A stretch of 64,000 bases of DNA from contig NZ_JABBFX010000003.1 of the NCBI RefSeq assembly GCF_012927085.1, forward strand, positions 682,001 to 746,000, in the 5' to 3' direction. The notes under the pieces were generated by a model. It ran no database searches. It was not told the origin of the DNA and saw only the letters and a list, made by a program, of their open reading frames with translations. This DNA comes from Ramlibacter agri (GTDB lineage: Bacteria > Pseudomonadota > Gammaproteobacteria > Burkholderiales > Burkholderiaceae_C). Made by a program: the position numbers and the translations under genes. Below, in pieces: positions 1 to 8,391 of the stretch; the stretch's first letter is position 1, and the number at the start of each line of letters is the position of its first letter.

Positions 1-740
1 GCACGCGCGCCATCGCCACCGCCGCGCCGGACGGCTACACCATCGGCCTGATCAACATCGCGCACGTGTCCAACCCGGCGCTGGGGCCGGTGCCCTACGA
101 CCCCATCAAGGACTTCGCGCCCATCGCGTTGGCCACGCGCATCCCGTCCATGCTGATCGTGCACCAGTCCTTCCCGGCCAACACGGTGAAGGAACTGATA
201 GACATGGCGAAGGCCAAGCCCGGCGCACTCAGCTACGGATCCGTGGGCCTGGGCACGTCGAACCACTTGCCGATGGAGCTGCTGCTGAACATGACGGGCG
301 CGAAGATGCTGCACGTTCCCTACAGCAGCACCGGCGGGCTGAATGCCGACTTGCTGGGCGGCCAGGTGCCCATCGGCTTCACCACCGTGCCTACCGGCGT
401 GGCGCGCATCAAGACCGGCAAGGTCAAGGCCCTGGGTGTCGCCAGCCCGAAGCGGCTGGCGGTGCTGCCCAACGTGCCGGCCATCGCGGAGACGGTTCCC
501 GGCTTCGAGTTCGCGGATTGGAACGCCGTGGTGGCACCGGCGGGGACGCCCCCCGAGATCGTCGCGCGCCTGCACGAAGAGGTGATCAAGGCCATGCATG
601 CGCCCGAGTTCCGCCAGCGCATGGACGAATTCGGCGCCGAGGTCGTCGGCAGCACGCCGCAGCAGCTGGGCGAGTTCCTGCACGCCGAACTGGCCAAGTG
701 GGACCGCGTGATCCGCGAAGCCGGTATCACGAAGCATTGA
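1..740 (+). CDS. Bug/TctC-family periplasmic binding protein (5' partial)
   Basis: The reading frame is open from base 3 and runs off the left edge, so the signal peptide and first lobe are missing. The visible part begins just before the family motif P-D-G-Y-T (about visible residues 9-13). It continues with a Y-D-P-I-K-D-F-A-P segment, the ligand-pocket strand H-V-P-Y-S-S-T-G-G and the usual C-terminal helix. Bug proteins are periplasmic solute receptors for carboxylates and other small organics, related to TctC of the tripartite tricarboxylate transporters. The next gene starts 13 bases downstream, so it is probably cotranscribed with the amidohydrolase. The GTG at 66 is internal to the domain and is not the true start. 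The ligand is unknown. Confidence 0.93.
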   Translation, partial: TRAIATAAPDGYTIGLINIAHVSNPALGPVPYDPIKDFAPIALATRIPSMLIVHQSFPANTVKELIDMAKAKPGALSYGSVGLGTSNHLPMELLLNMTGAKMLHVPYSSTGGLNADLLGGQVPIGFTTVPTGVARIKTGKVKALGVASPKRLAVLPNVPAIAETVPGFEFADWNAVVAPAGTPPEIVARLHEEVIKAMHAPEFRQRMDEFGAEVVGSTPQQLGEFLHAELAKWDRVIREAGITKH

Positions 741-753
741 ACGGGAGGACGGA

Positions 754-1620
754 TTGTTCATCGTCGACGCGCAGGTCCACGTCTGGGCCGCCAACACGCC
801 CGAACGGCCCTGGCCGGTCTACCCGGGCAACACCGAACCCAACAAGCCGCACTATCCCGAGCCGCTGACGCCGGACAAGCTGGTGACGTGGATGGACGCG
901 AACGGCATCGCCCGCGTCTACCTCGTGCCGCCTTCGTGGGAAGGCGAACGCAACGACGTCGTTCTGGCCGGGGCGCAGAAGCATCCGGACCGCTTCCGTG
1001 CGATCGGCCGCCTCGATGTCGATGCGCCCGATGCACGCCAGCAGGTGGAGCGTTGGATGGAGCAGCCCGGCATGGCCGCCATGCAGCTGACCTTCCACAA
1101 GCCCTACTTCGTCGCGCTGCTGGAAGAGGGCCGGGCCGACTGGCTGTGGCCGATCGCCGAGCGCAAGGGAATCCCGATCAACGTTTATTTGCAGCAGCGG
1201 CACCTGCACCTGCTGGATCGCGTCGCAGAAAGGCATCCGGGCCTGCGCTTCCTCGTCAACCATTGCGCCATGACCGGGACGAAGAAGGACGCCGATGCCT
1301 TCGAGGAATTTCCCAAGCTGCTGGCGCTGGCGAAGCGGCCCAACGTGGCGGTCAAGGCGAGCTGCCTGCAGTTCTATGTGACGGAGCAGTACCCGTTCCC
1401 GTCGCTGGTGCCCTACGTGCGCCAGCTGTACGACGCCTTCGGGCCCAAGCGCATGTTCTGGGGCACGGACCTCACGCGCCTGCCCTGCACCTGGAGCCAG
1501 GCCCTGCGCTTCTTCCTGGAGGAGATCCCCTTCCTCAGCGCGCAGGACAAGGAATGGATCATGGGCCGCGCCATCACCGAGTGGCAAGGCTGGCCCGCCG
1601 TCGCGAAGGACAAGCCATGA
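754..1620 (+). CDS. Amidohydrolase family (ACMSD-like TIM barrel) protein
   Basis: The 288-residue protein starts at a TTG preceded by GGGAGG. It has an amidohydrolase_2 fold: the N-terminal strand carries V-D-A-Q-V-H-V-W where metal-dependent members have D-x-H-x-H, so one metal ligand is changed to Gln. Later barrel positions include an N-H-C segment (about residues 169-171) and a C-terminal W-G-T-D. Such enzymes hydrolyse lactones or decarboxylate ring-cleavage products. The stop overlaps the start of the CapA-like gene (ATGA), so the two are translationally coupled. The role in breaking down whatever the neighbouring Bug protein imports is inferred. The exact reaction is unknown. Confidence 0.85.
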   Translation: MFIVDAQVHVWAANTPERPWPVYPGNTEPNKPHYPEPLTPDKLVTWMDANGIARVYLVPPSWEGERNDVVLAGAQKHPDRFRAIGRLDVDAPDARQQVERWMEQPGMAAMQLTFHKPYFVALLEEGRADWLWPIAERKGIPINVYLQQRHLHLLDRVAERHPGLRFLVNHCAMTGTKKDADAFEEFPKLLALAKRPNVAVKASCLQFYVTEQYPFPSLVPYVRQLYDAFGPKRMFWGTDLTRLPCTWSQALRFFLEEIPFLSAQDKEWIMGRAITEWQGWPAVAKDKP

Positions 1621-2666
1621 CGCAAAAGCTGGTGCTGGCCGGTGACACCAACCTGGTCGGCGTGTTCGAGCCGGGCGTGCCTTTCGCGCGCCTCGCGGAA
1701 GAATTCCACGCCGCCGATTTCACTTTCGCCAACCTGGAGTGCTGCCTGTACGAGCCGCCGCGCGATGCCGGCGGCACGGCGACGCAGGACGGCTACTTCG
1801 CGCCGCCCGGCCCGGCCGGCGAGGCCTTGAAGCTCGCTGGCATCCAGGCCGTCGGCATCGGCAACAACGTCGTCTATGGCGACGACGCGATCCTTTCCAC
1901 CGTCGCCGGGCTCGATGCGCTGGGCATCCTGCATACCGGCGCGGGACGCAATGCGGCTGCCGCGCGCGCGCCGGTGATCCTCGAGCGCAATGGGCTGCGC
2001 GTGGGTTTCCTGCAGCGCACCGCGGTCTACTGGCCCAGCAACCACGAAGCCAAGCGCGACCTCCCCGGCGTCGCGGCCATGCGCGGCAACACCGCTTACC
2101 AGCTGCCGCTGCACAAGACGCGGCCGGGCATGACGGCCTGCAACCGGCCCGGGCTGCCGCCGGTGATCGTCACCTGGATCGACCCGCCCTACCTGAAGTC
2201 CTTTCGCGAGGAAGTGGCGGCGCTGCGCGCGCAGTGCGATGTCCTCGTCGCCTCCTGCCACTGGGGCTGGAAGCAGGACGTGCTGGAGTACATGACGGAG
2301 TGGGCCCACGCGGCCATCGATGCCGGCGCGGACATCGTGCTGGGCCACGGCCCGCACTACATCCTGCCGGTAGAGGTGTACGCGGGCAAGCCCGTGTTCT
2401 ACGGCCTGGGCAATTTCTCCTTCAACGTGCGCGGCGACGGCTCGAAGGCTGGCGACTGGCTGGGCACTTTTGCCCGCGTGGAACTGGAAGACAAGGCGCT
2501 GAAGCGCGCCACGCTGCAGTTCATCCGCCACGACGAACGCAACCTCACCGTGCCGCGCACGCCGGCGCAGGAAGCCGCGGGGCTGCAGGACCTGGTCGAG
2601 CGCAGCGCCGCGCTTGGCGCGCGCCTCACGCCGCGCGGCGACGAGATCGAGATCGAACTGAATTAA
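1617..2666 (+). CDS. CapA-family (poly-gamma-glutamate synthesis type) metallophosphoesterase-fold protein
   Basis: The true start is the ATG at 1617 overlapping the preceding stop; the longer frame upstream is a shadow. The 349-residue protein shows the PGA_cap pattern. It has an N-terminal A-G-D-T-N (about residues 8-12), a F-A-N-L-E strand (about 39-43), then S-C-H-W-G, G-A-D-I-V-L-G-H-G-P-H and a final G-L-G-N-F-S-F. These are metal-binding positions of calcineurin-like phosphoesterases. CapA proper is membrane-anchored and acts in capsule polyglutamate export. This copy has no evident membrane anchor or signal and lies in a catabolic operon, so a soluble hydrolase acting on a small metabolite is more likely. 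That is inference. Confidence 0.85.
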   Translation: MTQKLVLAGDTNLVGVFEPGVPFARLAEEFHAADFTFANLECCLYEPPRDAGGTATQDGYFAPPGPAGEALKLAGIQAVGIGNNVVYGDDAILSTVAGLDALGILHTGAGRNAAAARAPVILERNGLRVGFLQRTAVYWPSNHEAKRDLPGVAAMRGNTAYQLPLHKTRPGMTACNRPGLPPVIVTWIDPPYLKSFREEVAALRAQCDVLVASCHWGWKQDVLEYMTEWAHAAIDAGADIVLGHGPHYILPVEVYAGKPVFYGLGNFSFNVRGDGSKAGDWLGTFARVELEDKALKRATLQFIRHDERNLTVPRTPAQEAAGLQDLVERSAALGARLTPRGDEIEIELN

Positions 2667-2681
2667 GGAGCAGCGACAACA

Positions 2682-3509
2682 ATGGCCATGAAGATCTGGC
2701 ACCAGAGTTTCACCACCCTGGCGCGCGTCCCCGAGTACAACGAGAAGCTGCGGGCCCACATCCGCAAGGTGGTGCGCCCCGACACCGAGGTGGTGGTGCA
2801 CGGCACGCATGCCGGCACGCACGGCCACAAGAAGGGCGACGGCCCGAGCACCGACGTCGGCTACGCCTACTTCCAGGCGCTGCATTCGCACCAGTTCGCC
2901 TACGCGGCGATGCTTGCGGAAGAGGGCGGCTCCGACGGCTTCGCCATGGCCACGCTGCCGGAGCCGGGCATCCGCGAGATGCGCAGCCTGGTGTCGATTC
3001 CCGTCGTCGGCTACGGCGAGGCGTCGATGACGATGGCCTTGCACCTGGGCCAGAAGTTCGGCGTGCTCCTGTTCATCAAGGAGATGATCTCGACCATCGA
3101 GGCCAACATCCGCCGCATGGGCCTGCAGGACCGCTGCGCCGGCATCCGCTACGTCGGCTTCCCGTCAGGTGCGGTGCTGCCGACCAAGCAGGCGCCGCAG
3201 GAAGTGCTGGACATCTTCCACGAGAACGCGCGGGCCCTCATCGCCGAAGGCGCGGACGTCATCATCCCCGGCGAGGCGCCGTTGAGCCTCTTGCTGCACG
3301 GCGCCGGCATCGCGCGCGTGGACGACGTGCCGGTGATCGAGAGCGTGGCCGCGGTGCTGAAGACGGTGGAGACCTTGGTGGACATGAAGCGGCAACTGGG
3401 CACCTGGCGCTCCACGCGCGGCTACTGGCAGGCGATCCCGCCGCGCGAGCGGGTCAAGGAACTGGCCGACCTGTATGGCGTGTCCAGGCTGTTCTCCAGC
3501 CAGGAGTGA
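2682..3509 (+). CDS. Asp/Glu/hydantoin racemase-fold protein lacking both catalytic cysteines
   Basis: The 275-residue protein follows an AAGGAG site. The overall pattern is that of the Asp/Glu racemase superfamily: an alternating beta/alpha fold, V-V-G-Y-G-E-A-S near residue 108, and A-E-G-A-D-V-I-I-P-G near 188. In hydantoin racemases the two acid/base cysteines lie in D-x-x-x-x-A-C and L-G-C-A-G. Here the corresponding residues appear to be Thr91 (D-G-F-A-M-A-T) and Glu198 (I-P-G-E-A-P), and the only cysteine is Cys152, outside either site. Two-base cysteine racemisation is therefore unlikely. Decarboxylase, isomerase or lyase chemistry on a carboxylate is possible. It is in an operon with CapA-like and Bug genes. 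Confidence 0.82.
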   Translation: MAMKIWHQSFTTLARVPEYNEKLRAHIRKVVRPDTEVVVHGTHAGTHGHKKGDGPSTDVGYAYFQALHSHQFAYAAMLAEEGGSDGFAMATLPEPGIREMRSLVSIPVVGYGEASMTMALHLGQKFGVLLFIKEMISTIEANIRRMGLQDRCAGIRYVGFPSGAVLPTKQAPQEVLDIFHENARALIAEGADVIIPGEAPLSLLLHGAGIARVDDVPVIESVAAVLKTVETLVDMKRQLGTWRSTRGYWQAIPPRERVKELADLYGVSRLFSSQE

Positions 3510-3513
3510 GGCC

Positions 3514-4470
3514 ATGATCCGCGCCCTGCTGGCCGTCGCCCTGGCCCTGTCCGCCGCCGCTGCCAGCGCCGATGGCTGGCCCGAACATTCGATCAAATTG
3601 ATCGTCCCTTCGGCCGCCGGCGGCAGCGTCGACCGCCTTGCGCGATCGCTCGGCGACCGCCTGTCCAAGCGGCTCGGCCAGCCCGTGGTGGTGGAGAACC
3701 GCGCCGGCGCCGGTGGCGCCATCGCCACCGAGGGCGTCGCCACCTCGAAGCCGGACGGCTACACGCTGCTGCTCGGGACCATCGCGGGCCTGGCCACCAA
3801 CGTGAGCCTGGAGCACCTGCGCTACGACCCGCTCAAGGACTTCGCGCCGATCTCGCTGGTGGCCACGCAGGACTTCGTGCTGTGCGTCGGGCCGCAGGTG
3901 CCGGCCAATTCGGTCCAGGACGTGCTGGCGATGGCCCGCGCCAAGCCGCGCAGCGTCGCCTACGCCAGCGCGGGCCGGGGCACCGGCAGCCATCTTTCGG
4001 GCGAGCTGCTCGGGCAGATGGCCAAGGTGCAGCTGCTGCACGTGCCTTACAAGGGCATGTCGCAGGCGACCACCGATGTCGTCGGCGGCCAGGTGCCCAT
4101 CGTCTTCTCCAGCCTCGCCAGCGCGCAGGCGCTGGTGGCGGCGAACAAGCTGAAGGCGCTGGCCGTCACCGGCCGCAAGCGCGCGCCCATGTTCCCCGGC
4201 GTGCCCACCCTCGCGGAGAGCGGCGTGAAAGGCTATGAATCCTCCACCTGGTACGGCCTGGTGGCGCCGGCGGCCACGCCCGCGCCAGTCTTGCGCAAGC
4301 TTGGGGAGGAGGTCCGTGCCATACTGAAGGATCGCGACCTGCAGAAGACGCTGGACGACGAGGGCATCGTCCTCGTGGGCAGCGACGCGCAAGGCTTCCA
4401 CGACTTCATGAAACACGAGATCGACAAATGGCGTACTGTCGCCCGCTCGGCCGGCCTGAAGGCCGAGTGA
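3514..4470 (+). CDS. Bug/TctC-family periplasmic binding protein
   Basis: The ATG at 3514 is preferred over the in-frame ATG at 3475 because AGGAG lies at a good distance and a clean signal peptide follows (hydrophobic residues 4-17, cleavage near A-S-A). The mature protein has the two-lobe Bug pattern. V-V-V-E-N-R-A-G-A-G-G lies near residue 52, K-P-D-G-Y-T near 78, and H-V-P-Y-K-G near 177. Its length of 318 residues is typical. It follows the racemase-fold gene by four bases and precedes an MFS transporter gene, so an imported metabolite may be shared between this receptor and the upstream hydrolases. No TctA/TctB gene is adjacent. Confidence 0.94.
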   Translation: MIRALLAVALALSAAAASADGWPEHSIKLIVPSAAGGSVDRLARSLGDRLSKRLGQPVVVENRAGAGGAIATEGVATSKPDGYTLLLGTIAGLATNVSLEHLRYDPLKDFAPISLVATQDFVLCVGPQVPANSVQDVLAMARAKPRSVAYASAGRGTGSHLSGELLGQMAKVQLLHVPYKGMSQATTDVVGGQVPIVFSSLASAQALVAANKLKALAVTGRKRAPMFPGVPTLAESGVKGYESSTWYGLVAPAATPAPVLRKLGEEVRAILKDRDLQKTLDDEGIVLVGSDAQGFHDFMKHEIDKWRTVARSAGLKAE

Positions 4471-4492
4471 GGTCTGCCAGACGGGGCGCCTG

Positions 4493-5902
4493 ATGGACCA
4501 GCAGCTCCGCTACCGCCTGGTCCCCCTCATCGTCGCCTGTCCGCTGTTCCTGCAGAACCTGGACACCACCGTGATGGCGACGGCGCTGCCTGCCATCGCG
4601 CACTCCCTGCAGGTCCAGGTGCTGGACCTGAACCTCGCGATCACTTCCTACCTCCTGAGCCTGGCCATCTTCCTGCCGGCCAGCGCCTGGCTGGCGGAGC
4701 GCTTCGGCGCGCGGCGCGTCTTCTGCGCCGCGGTGCTGCTGTTTTCCATCGGCTCGGCGCTGTGCGGCACGGCGCAATCGCTGGGGCAGCTGGTGGTCTG
4801 GCGCCTGGTGCAAGGCATAGGCGGCGCCATGATGGTGCCGGTGGGCCGCACCATCCTGCTGAATTCCGTGCCGCCTTCGCAGATGGTGCGCGCCATGGTG
4901 TGGTTCACGATTCCAGGCGCGTTCGGGCGGCTGGCCGGGCCGCTGTTCGGCGGCGCCATCGTCACGGTGGCTTCCTGGCACTGGATCTTCCTGGTCAACA
5001 TCCCCTTCGGCGTGCTCGGCGTGGCGCTGGCGCTGTGGTTCATCGACAAAGACCAGCCGACGGCGCCCAGCGGCGGCTTCGACTTCGTCGGCCTGGCGCT
5101 GCTGGCCGTGGCCTTCGGCGGCCTGTTGGGCGGGCTGGAGATGGTGGGCAAGGCGCTGCTGCCCGGGCCGGCCATCGCGGCGATGCTGGCCGCCGGCCTG
5201 TTGACACTGGGCATTTACCTGCGGCGCAAGGCGGAGCATCCGCTGCTGGATTTCGGCGTGCTGCGCTTCAAGACCTTTCGCATCTCCCTGGTCGGCGGCT
5301 TCCCGATCCGGGTGGCGATCGGCGCCGCGCCCTTCCTGCTGCCCTTGATGCTCCAGATCGGCTTCGGCCTGTCGCCCATGGAGTCGGGCCTGATCACGAT
5401 GGCGACGGCGCTCGGCTCGCTCGCTACGCGCGCCGCACTGCGCCACGCCATCCACGCTGCCGGCTTCCGCATGCTGCTGATGATGTCGGCCGTGCTGGCG
5501 GCCGCCTGCTACGCCGCCTGCGCGCTGTTCACGCCGCAGACGCCGCATCCGCTGATGTTCGTGCTGCTGCTGCTGAACGGGCTGTGCACTTCGATGACCA
5601 TGGTGTCGCTGAACACGCTGGGCTATTCGGACATCCCGCCGGCGCGCGCCGGCCACGCGGCCGCGATGTCGGCCATGGGGCAGCAGCTGTCGCTGGCGCT
5701 CGGCGTGGTGGCCGGCGCCAGCCTGGTGTCGCTGGCGAGCGTGCTGCACGGCGGCAGCCCGCAGCAGCTGCATGCGCGGGACTTCCCGCCGGCCTTCCTG
5801 TTCGTCGCCGTGCTGGCGCTGGCCTCCGGCTACGCCTTCCGCAAGCTGCGGCCGGAAGACGGGGCGGAGCTGCGTGAACCGAAGAAGCATCACGCCGCCT
5901 GA
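4493..5902 (+). CDS. MFS transporter, DHA2 (EmrB/QacA-like) family
   Basis: This 469-residue integral membrane protein has 12-14 predicted helices. The N-terminus has the DHA2-type L-D-T-T-V-M-A-T-A-L-P segment (about residues 22-32), in which the Asp-Thr pair lies in the first helix. The loop W-L-A-E-R-F-G-A-R-R is the MFS motif A between helices 2 and 3. The family usually exports drugs or organic acids using the proton gradient. The start lies 22 bases after the Bug stop, so it is probably cotranscribed. Given its position it may export an intermediate or end product, but homology does not give the substrate. Confidence 0.92.
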   Translation: MDQQLRYRLVPLIVACPLFLQNLDTTVMATALPAIAHSLQVQVLDLNLAITSYLLSLAIFLPASAWLAERFGARRVFCAAVLLFSIGSALCGTAQSLGQLVVWRLVQGIGGAMMVPVGRTILLNSVPPSQMVRAMVWFTIPGAFGRLAGPLFGGAIVTVASWHWIFLVNIPFGVLGVALALWFIDKDQPTAPSGGFDFVGLALLAVAFGGLLGGLEMVGKALLPGPAIAAMLAAGLLTLGIYLRRKAEHPLLDFGVLRFKTFRISLVGGFPIRVAIGAAPFLLPLMLQIGFGLSPMESGLITMATALGSLATRAALRHAIHAAGFRMLLMMSAVLAAACYAACALFTPQTPHPLMFVLLLLNGLCTSMTMVSLNTLGYSDIPPARAGHAAAMSAMGQQLSLALGVVAGASLVSLASVLHGGSPQQLHARDFPPAFLFVAVLALASGYAFRKLRPEDGAELREPKKHHAA

Positions 5903-5959
5903 TGCGCGGCATCAGCAGCCGTGCATGCATGCGGGCCGCTTTCGCCCGATGATGGCGCC

Positions 5960-6742
5960 ATGAAGCCTACCCGCCTCCTCGCGAATTCCCTGGCCCCGCA
6001 GGCCGCCGGCCCCGTGGCCCTCGTCACCGGCGCGGCCGGCGCCATGGGCGCGGCCATCGCCACCCGCCTGGCGCAGGACGGCCTGCGCGTCGTGCTGGTC
6101 GACATCGAAGGCGACCAGTGCCTGGCCCTCGGCGCGCAGTTGCGCGCGCTGGTGATCGAGGCGGACCTGTCGCGGGTCGAGTCGGCCGGCGAAATCATGC
6201 AGCTGGTCGAGGCGCATGCCGGCGGCGTCGACCACGTCGTCAACAACGCGGGCCTGAACCGGCCGCAAAGCATCTTCGAGCTGAAGCCGCAGGACTGGGA
6301 CGCCGTGATGGCCGTCAACCTGCGCGCGCCGGTGCTGCTGTGCCAGGCGGCGATTCCCTCGTGGGAAAAGCGCGGCGGCGGCAGCGTCGTCAACATCGGC
6401 TCGCGCGTGTGGCTGAGCGGCGCCATCCCGGCCTATACGGCGTCCAAGGCCGGCATCGTGGGCCTGACGCGCTCGATGGCGGTGGAACTGGGCAAGCTGA
6501 ACGTGCGTGCGAACGCGGTCGCGCCCAGCTACGTCGACACGCCTTTCACGCGCATGAATCGTCCGGCCGAAGAGATCGAGCAGCGCCAGCAGAGGGTGAT
6601 CGGGATGACGCCGCTGGGTCGCGTGGGCACCGCCGAAGACATCGCCAATGCGGTCGCCTTCCTGGTTTCGTCCAACGCCGGCTTCGTCACCGGCGAGGTG
6701 CTGCACGTCTGCGGCGGCGCGCAGCTGGCGGCGAGAAGCTGA
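5960..6742 (+). CDS. Short-chain dehydrogenase/reductase (FabG-like)
   Basis: The ATG at 5960 gives a 260-residue classical SDR; the upstream in-frame ATG at 5921 adds a non-conserved leader. The nucleotide motif T-G-A-A-G-A-M-G lies at about residues 23-30. N-N-A-G follows in the middle. The catalytic Tyr and Lys are in Y-T-A-S-K, with a Ser in N-I-G-S-R. After the NAD(P) motif comes L-V-D-I-E, whose Asp suggests NAD rather than NADP. These enzymes oxidise or reduce alcohols and ketones. The stop overlaps the start of the next gene as TGATG, so the two are coupled. Confidence 0.93.
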   Translation: MKPTRLLANSLAPQAAGPVALVTGAAGAMGAAIATRLAQDGLRVVLVDIEGDQCLALGAQLRALVIEADLSRVESAGEIMQLVEAHAGGVDHVVNNAGLNRPQSIFELKPQDWDAVMAVNLRAPVLLCQAAIPSWEKRGGGSVVNIGSRVWLSGAIPAYTASKAGIVGLTRSMAVELGKLNVRANAVAPSYVDTPFTRMNRPAEEIEQRQQRVIGMTPLGRVGTAEDIANAVAFLVSSNAGFVTGEVLHVCGGAQLAARS

Positions 6743-7392
6743 TGGCCCTGCACGGCTCAGCCTTCCTCGCGCTGTTCAACGACTTCGACCCGGCGCGGGA
6801 CGAGGAATACAACGAATGGCATTCGCGCGAGCACGTGCCCGAGCGCCTCAGCGTGCCCGGCATGCTGCGCGCGCGCCGCTACGTGAACCGCGCGGACGCG
6901 CAGTTCCCCTACTTCACGCTGTACGAGATGGACTCGGCGGACGTGATGCTCTCGCAACCCTACCTGTACCTCCTGGACCATCCGACGCCGTGGTCTGCGA
7001 AGATGCGGCCGTCCTTCCGCCAGTTCCTGCGCATTCCCTGCCGCGGCATCGCGTCGGCGGGCGAAGGCCAGGCGGGCAACATCGCGGTCTTCGTGTTCGA
7101 AGGCGGTGGCGAAGCCGAGTGGGCCGCGCTGTGCGAGCGGGCTGCGAAGCTGCCCGGCATCACCGGCGTCCATGCCGGCCGGCAGGACCCGGCGCTGCGC
7201 GGGCCCGCCGTGGCCGCGGCACAGGCCTTGTCGGACACGCCGACCTATGTGTTGCTGCTGGAAGCGCAGGAGGCGCACTGGCTGGCGAAGCATCGCGCCA
7301 CGGTCGAAGCGGGACTTCCGGGGTTGCGGCTCGTGAGCAGCCGTGAATACCAATTGATGCACGTCCTGACCCAAGGCCGCCCGGCGCAATAG
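6742..7392 (+). CDS. DUF4286/EthD-like dimeric alpha-beta barrel protein
   Basis: The start at 6742 overlaps the SDR stop. The 216-residue protein opens with F-N-D-F-D-P-A-R-D-E-E-Y-N-E-W-H and then H-V-P-E-R-L-S-V-P-G-M. These match the conserved core of DUF4286 proteins, which have a ferredoxin-like EthD fold. The second half (A-V-F-V-F-E-G-G-G and T-Y-V-L-L-L-E-A) looks like a degenerate second copy of the fold. Proteins of this kind are often encoded with SDRs and aromatic-degradation genes, and may be small monooxygenases or isomerases. No catalytic residue is assigned. A LysR gene follows after 26 bases. Confidence 0.75.
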   Translation: MALHGSAFLALFNDFDPARDEEYNEWHSREHVPERLSVPGMLRARRYVNRADAQFPYFTLYEMDSADVMLSQPYLYLLDHPTPWSAKMRPSFRQFLRIPCRGIASAGEGQAGNIAVFVFEGGGEAEWAALCERAAKLPGITGVHAGRQDPALRGPAVAAAQALSDTPTYVLLLEAQEAHWLAKHRATVEAGLPGLRLVSSREYQLMHVLTQGRPAQ

Positions 7393-7418
7393 GCCGACCG
7401 CCGCGCTAGCATCGCGGC

Positions 7419-8279
7419 ATGCAGACCCCACGCAGCCGCACCGCCGACCTCGACCTGCTGCGCGTCTTCGACGCGCTCGTCCGCCTGGGCAGCTTCACGG
7501 CTGCGGCGAAGGCGCTGTCGCGCACGCAGTCCGCCGTCAGCATGCAGATCAAGCGGCTGGAGGAGCAGCTGGGCGCGCAGCTGGTGACGCGCGGCACGCG
7601 CCGGCTGGCGGCCACGCCCGCAGGCCTGCAGCTGCTGCCGGTGGCCCGCGAGATGCTGGCGCTGAACGAGCAGCTGTTCAGCGAGACCGACCCGCAGGAG
7701 GTGGCGGGCACCATCAGCATCGGCACCGCGGAGTACTACGGCGTGCACGTGCTGCCGGCGCTGGTGGCGGAGTTCTGCCGCAGCCATCCGCGCATCCACG
7801 TCGCCATCCACACCGGAATCGGCTGGGTGATGCGGGCGGAGCTGGGGACGCGCTTCGACATCGTGATCGGCCATGGCGCGGTCGGCGCCGCGGAGGGCAC
7901 GCGCCTGCACGAGACGCGGGTGCTGTGGGCCACCGGACCGGACCCGGAGCTGCACAAGCAGCGCCCCTTGCCGCTGGCGGTGAACCCGGAAGGCGCGGTG
8001 CTGCGCCGCTGGGCCACCGCCGCCCTGGACCAGGCGGGCATCCCGTGGCGGATCGCCTATACGAGCACCAGCGCCGCGGGCCTGGAGTCCGCAGTGCGCG
8101 CGGGGCTGGCGATAGGCGCTTTCACCGAGGCGACCTTGTCGAATCGCCTGAGGGCGCTGGGGCCGGAAGACGGCATGCCGGCGCTACCCGATGCGGAGTT
8201 GTGGCTGGCCGTGGCGCCGGCCCGGCCGGCGGTGGAGTTGATGGAGGCTTTCCTGATCCACAAGCTGCGGGGGGCGTGA
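7419..8279 (+). CDS. LysR-family transcriptional regulator
   Basis: The 286-residue protein has an N-terminal winged helix-turn-helix. Its segment G-S-F-T-A-A-A-K-A-L-S-R-T-Q-S-A-V-S lies at about residues 26-43, and the wing contains L-V-T-R-G-T-R-R-L-A-A-T. A periplasmic-binding-like effector domain follows. It lies at the 3' end of the first operon on the same strand, so it probably regulates that operon or the divergent Bug genes beyond the inverted repeat. Which it controls cannot be told from sequence. The effector is probably a carboxylate or aromatic acid, as is common in the family. Confidence 0.93.
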   Translation: MQTPRSRTADLDLLRVFDALVRLGSFTAAAKALSRTQSAVSMQIKRLEEQLGAQLVTRGTRRLAATPAGLQLLPVAREMLALNEQLFSETDPQEVAGTISIGTAEYYGVHVLPALVAEFCRSHPRIHVAIHTGIGWVMRAELGTRFDIVIGHGAVGAAEGTRLHETRVLWATGPDPELHKQRPLPLAVNPEGAVLRRWATAALDQAGIPWRIAYTSTSAAGLESAVRAGLAIGAFTEATLSNRLRALGPEDGMPALPDAELWLAVAPARPAVELMEAFLIHKLRGA

Positions 8280-8285
8280 GAACTG

Positions 8286-8382
8286 CCGGACGCAAAAGAC
8301 GCAAAGGTTCCGCAAAGGTCGCAAAAGAACATCTTGGATTTCTTTTGCGACCTTTGCGTACTTTCGCGACCTTTGCGTCCGG
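8286..8382. terminator. Long inverted repeat between convergent genes; probable bidirectional terminator
   Basis: The left arm (8286-8329) and right arm (8340-8382) are reverse complements except for a few mismatches and one base of length difference. They are separated by about 10 bases. Both arms are built from short units such as GACGCAAAGGTCGCAAAAG. The element fills the space between the LysR stop at 8279 and the Bug stop at 8392 on the other strand. A long hairpin here could end transcription from both sides. The internal unit repetition also suggests a dispersed intergenic repeat family, which would need a genome to confirm. Confidence 0.75.
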
Positions 8383-8391
8383 CTGTCCGTT

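Noticed and set aside
1413..3044. A 543-residue minus-strand frame
   Set aside because: It is antisense to the CapA-like and racemase-fold genes and has no recognisable fold.
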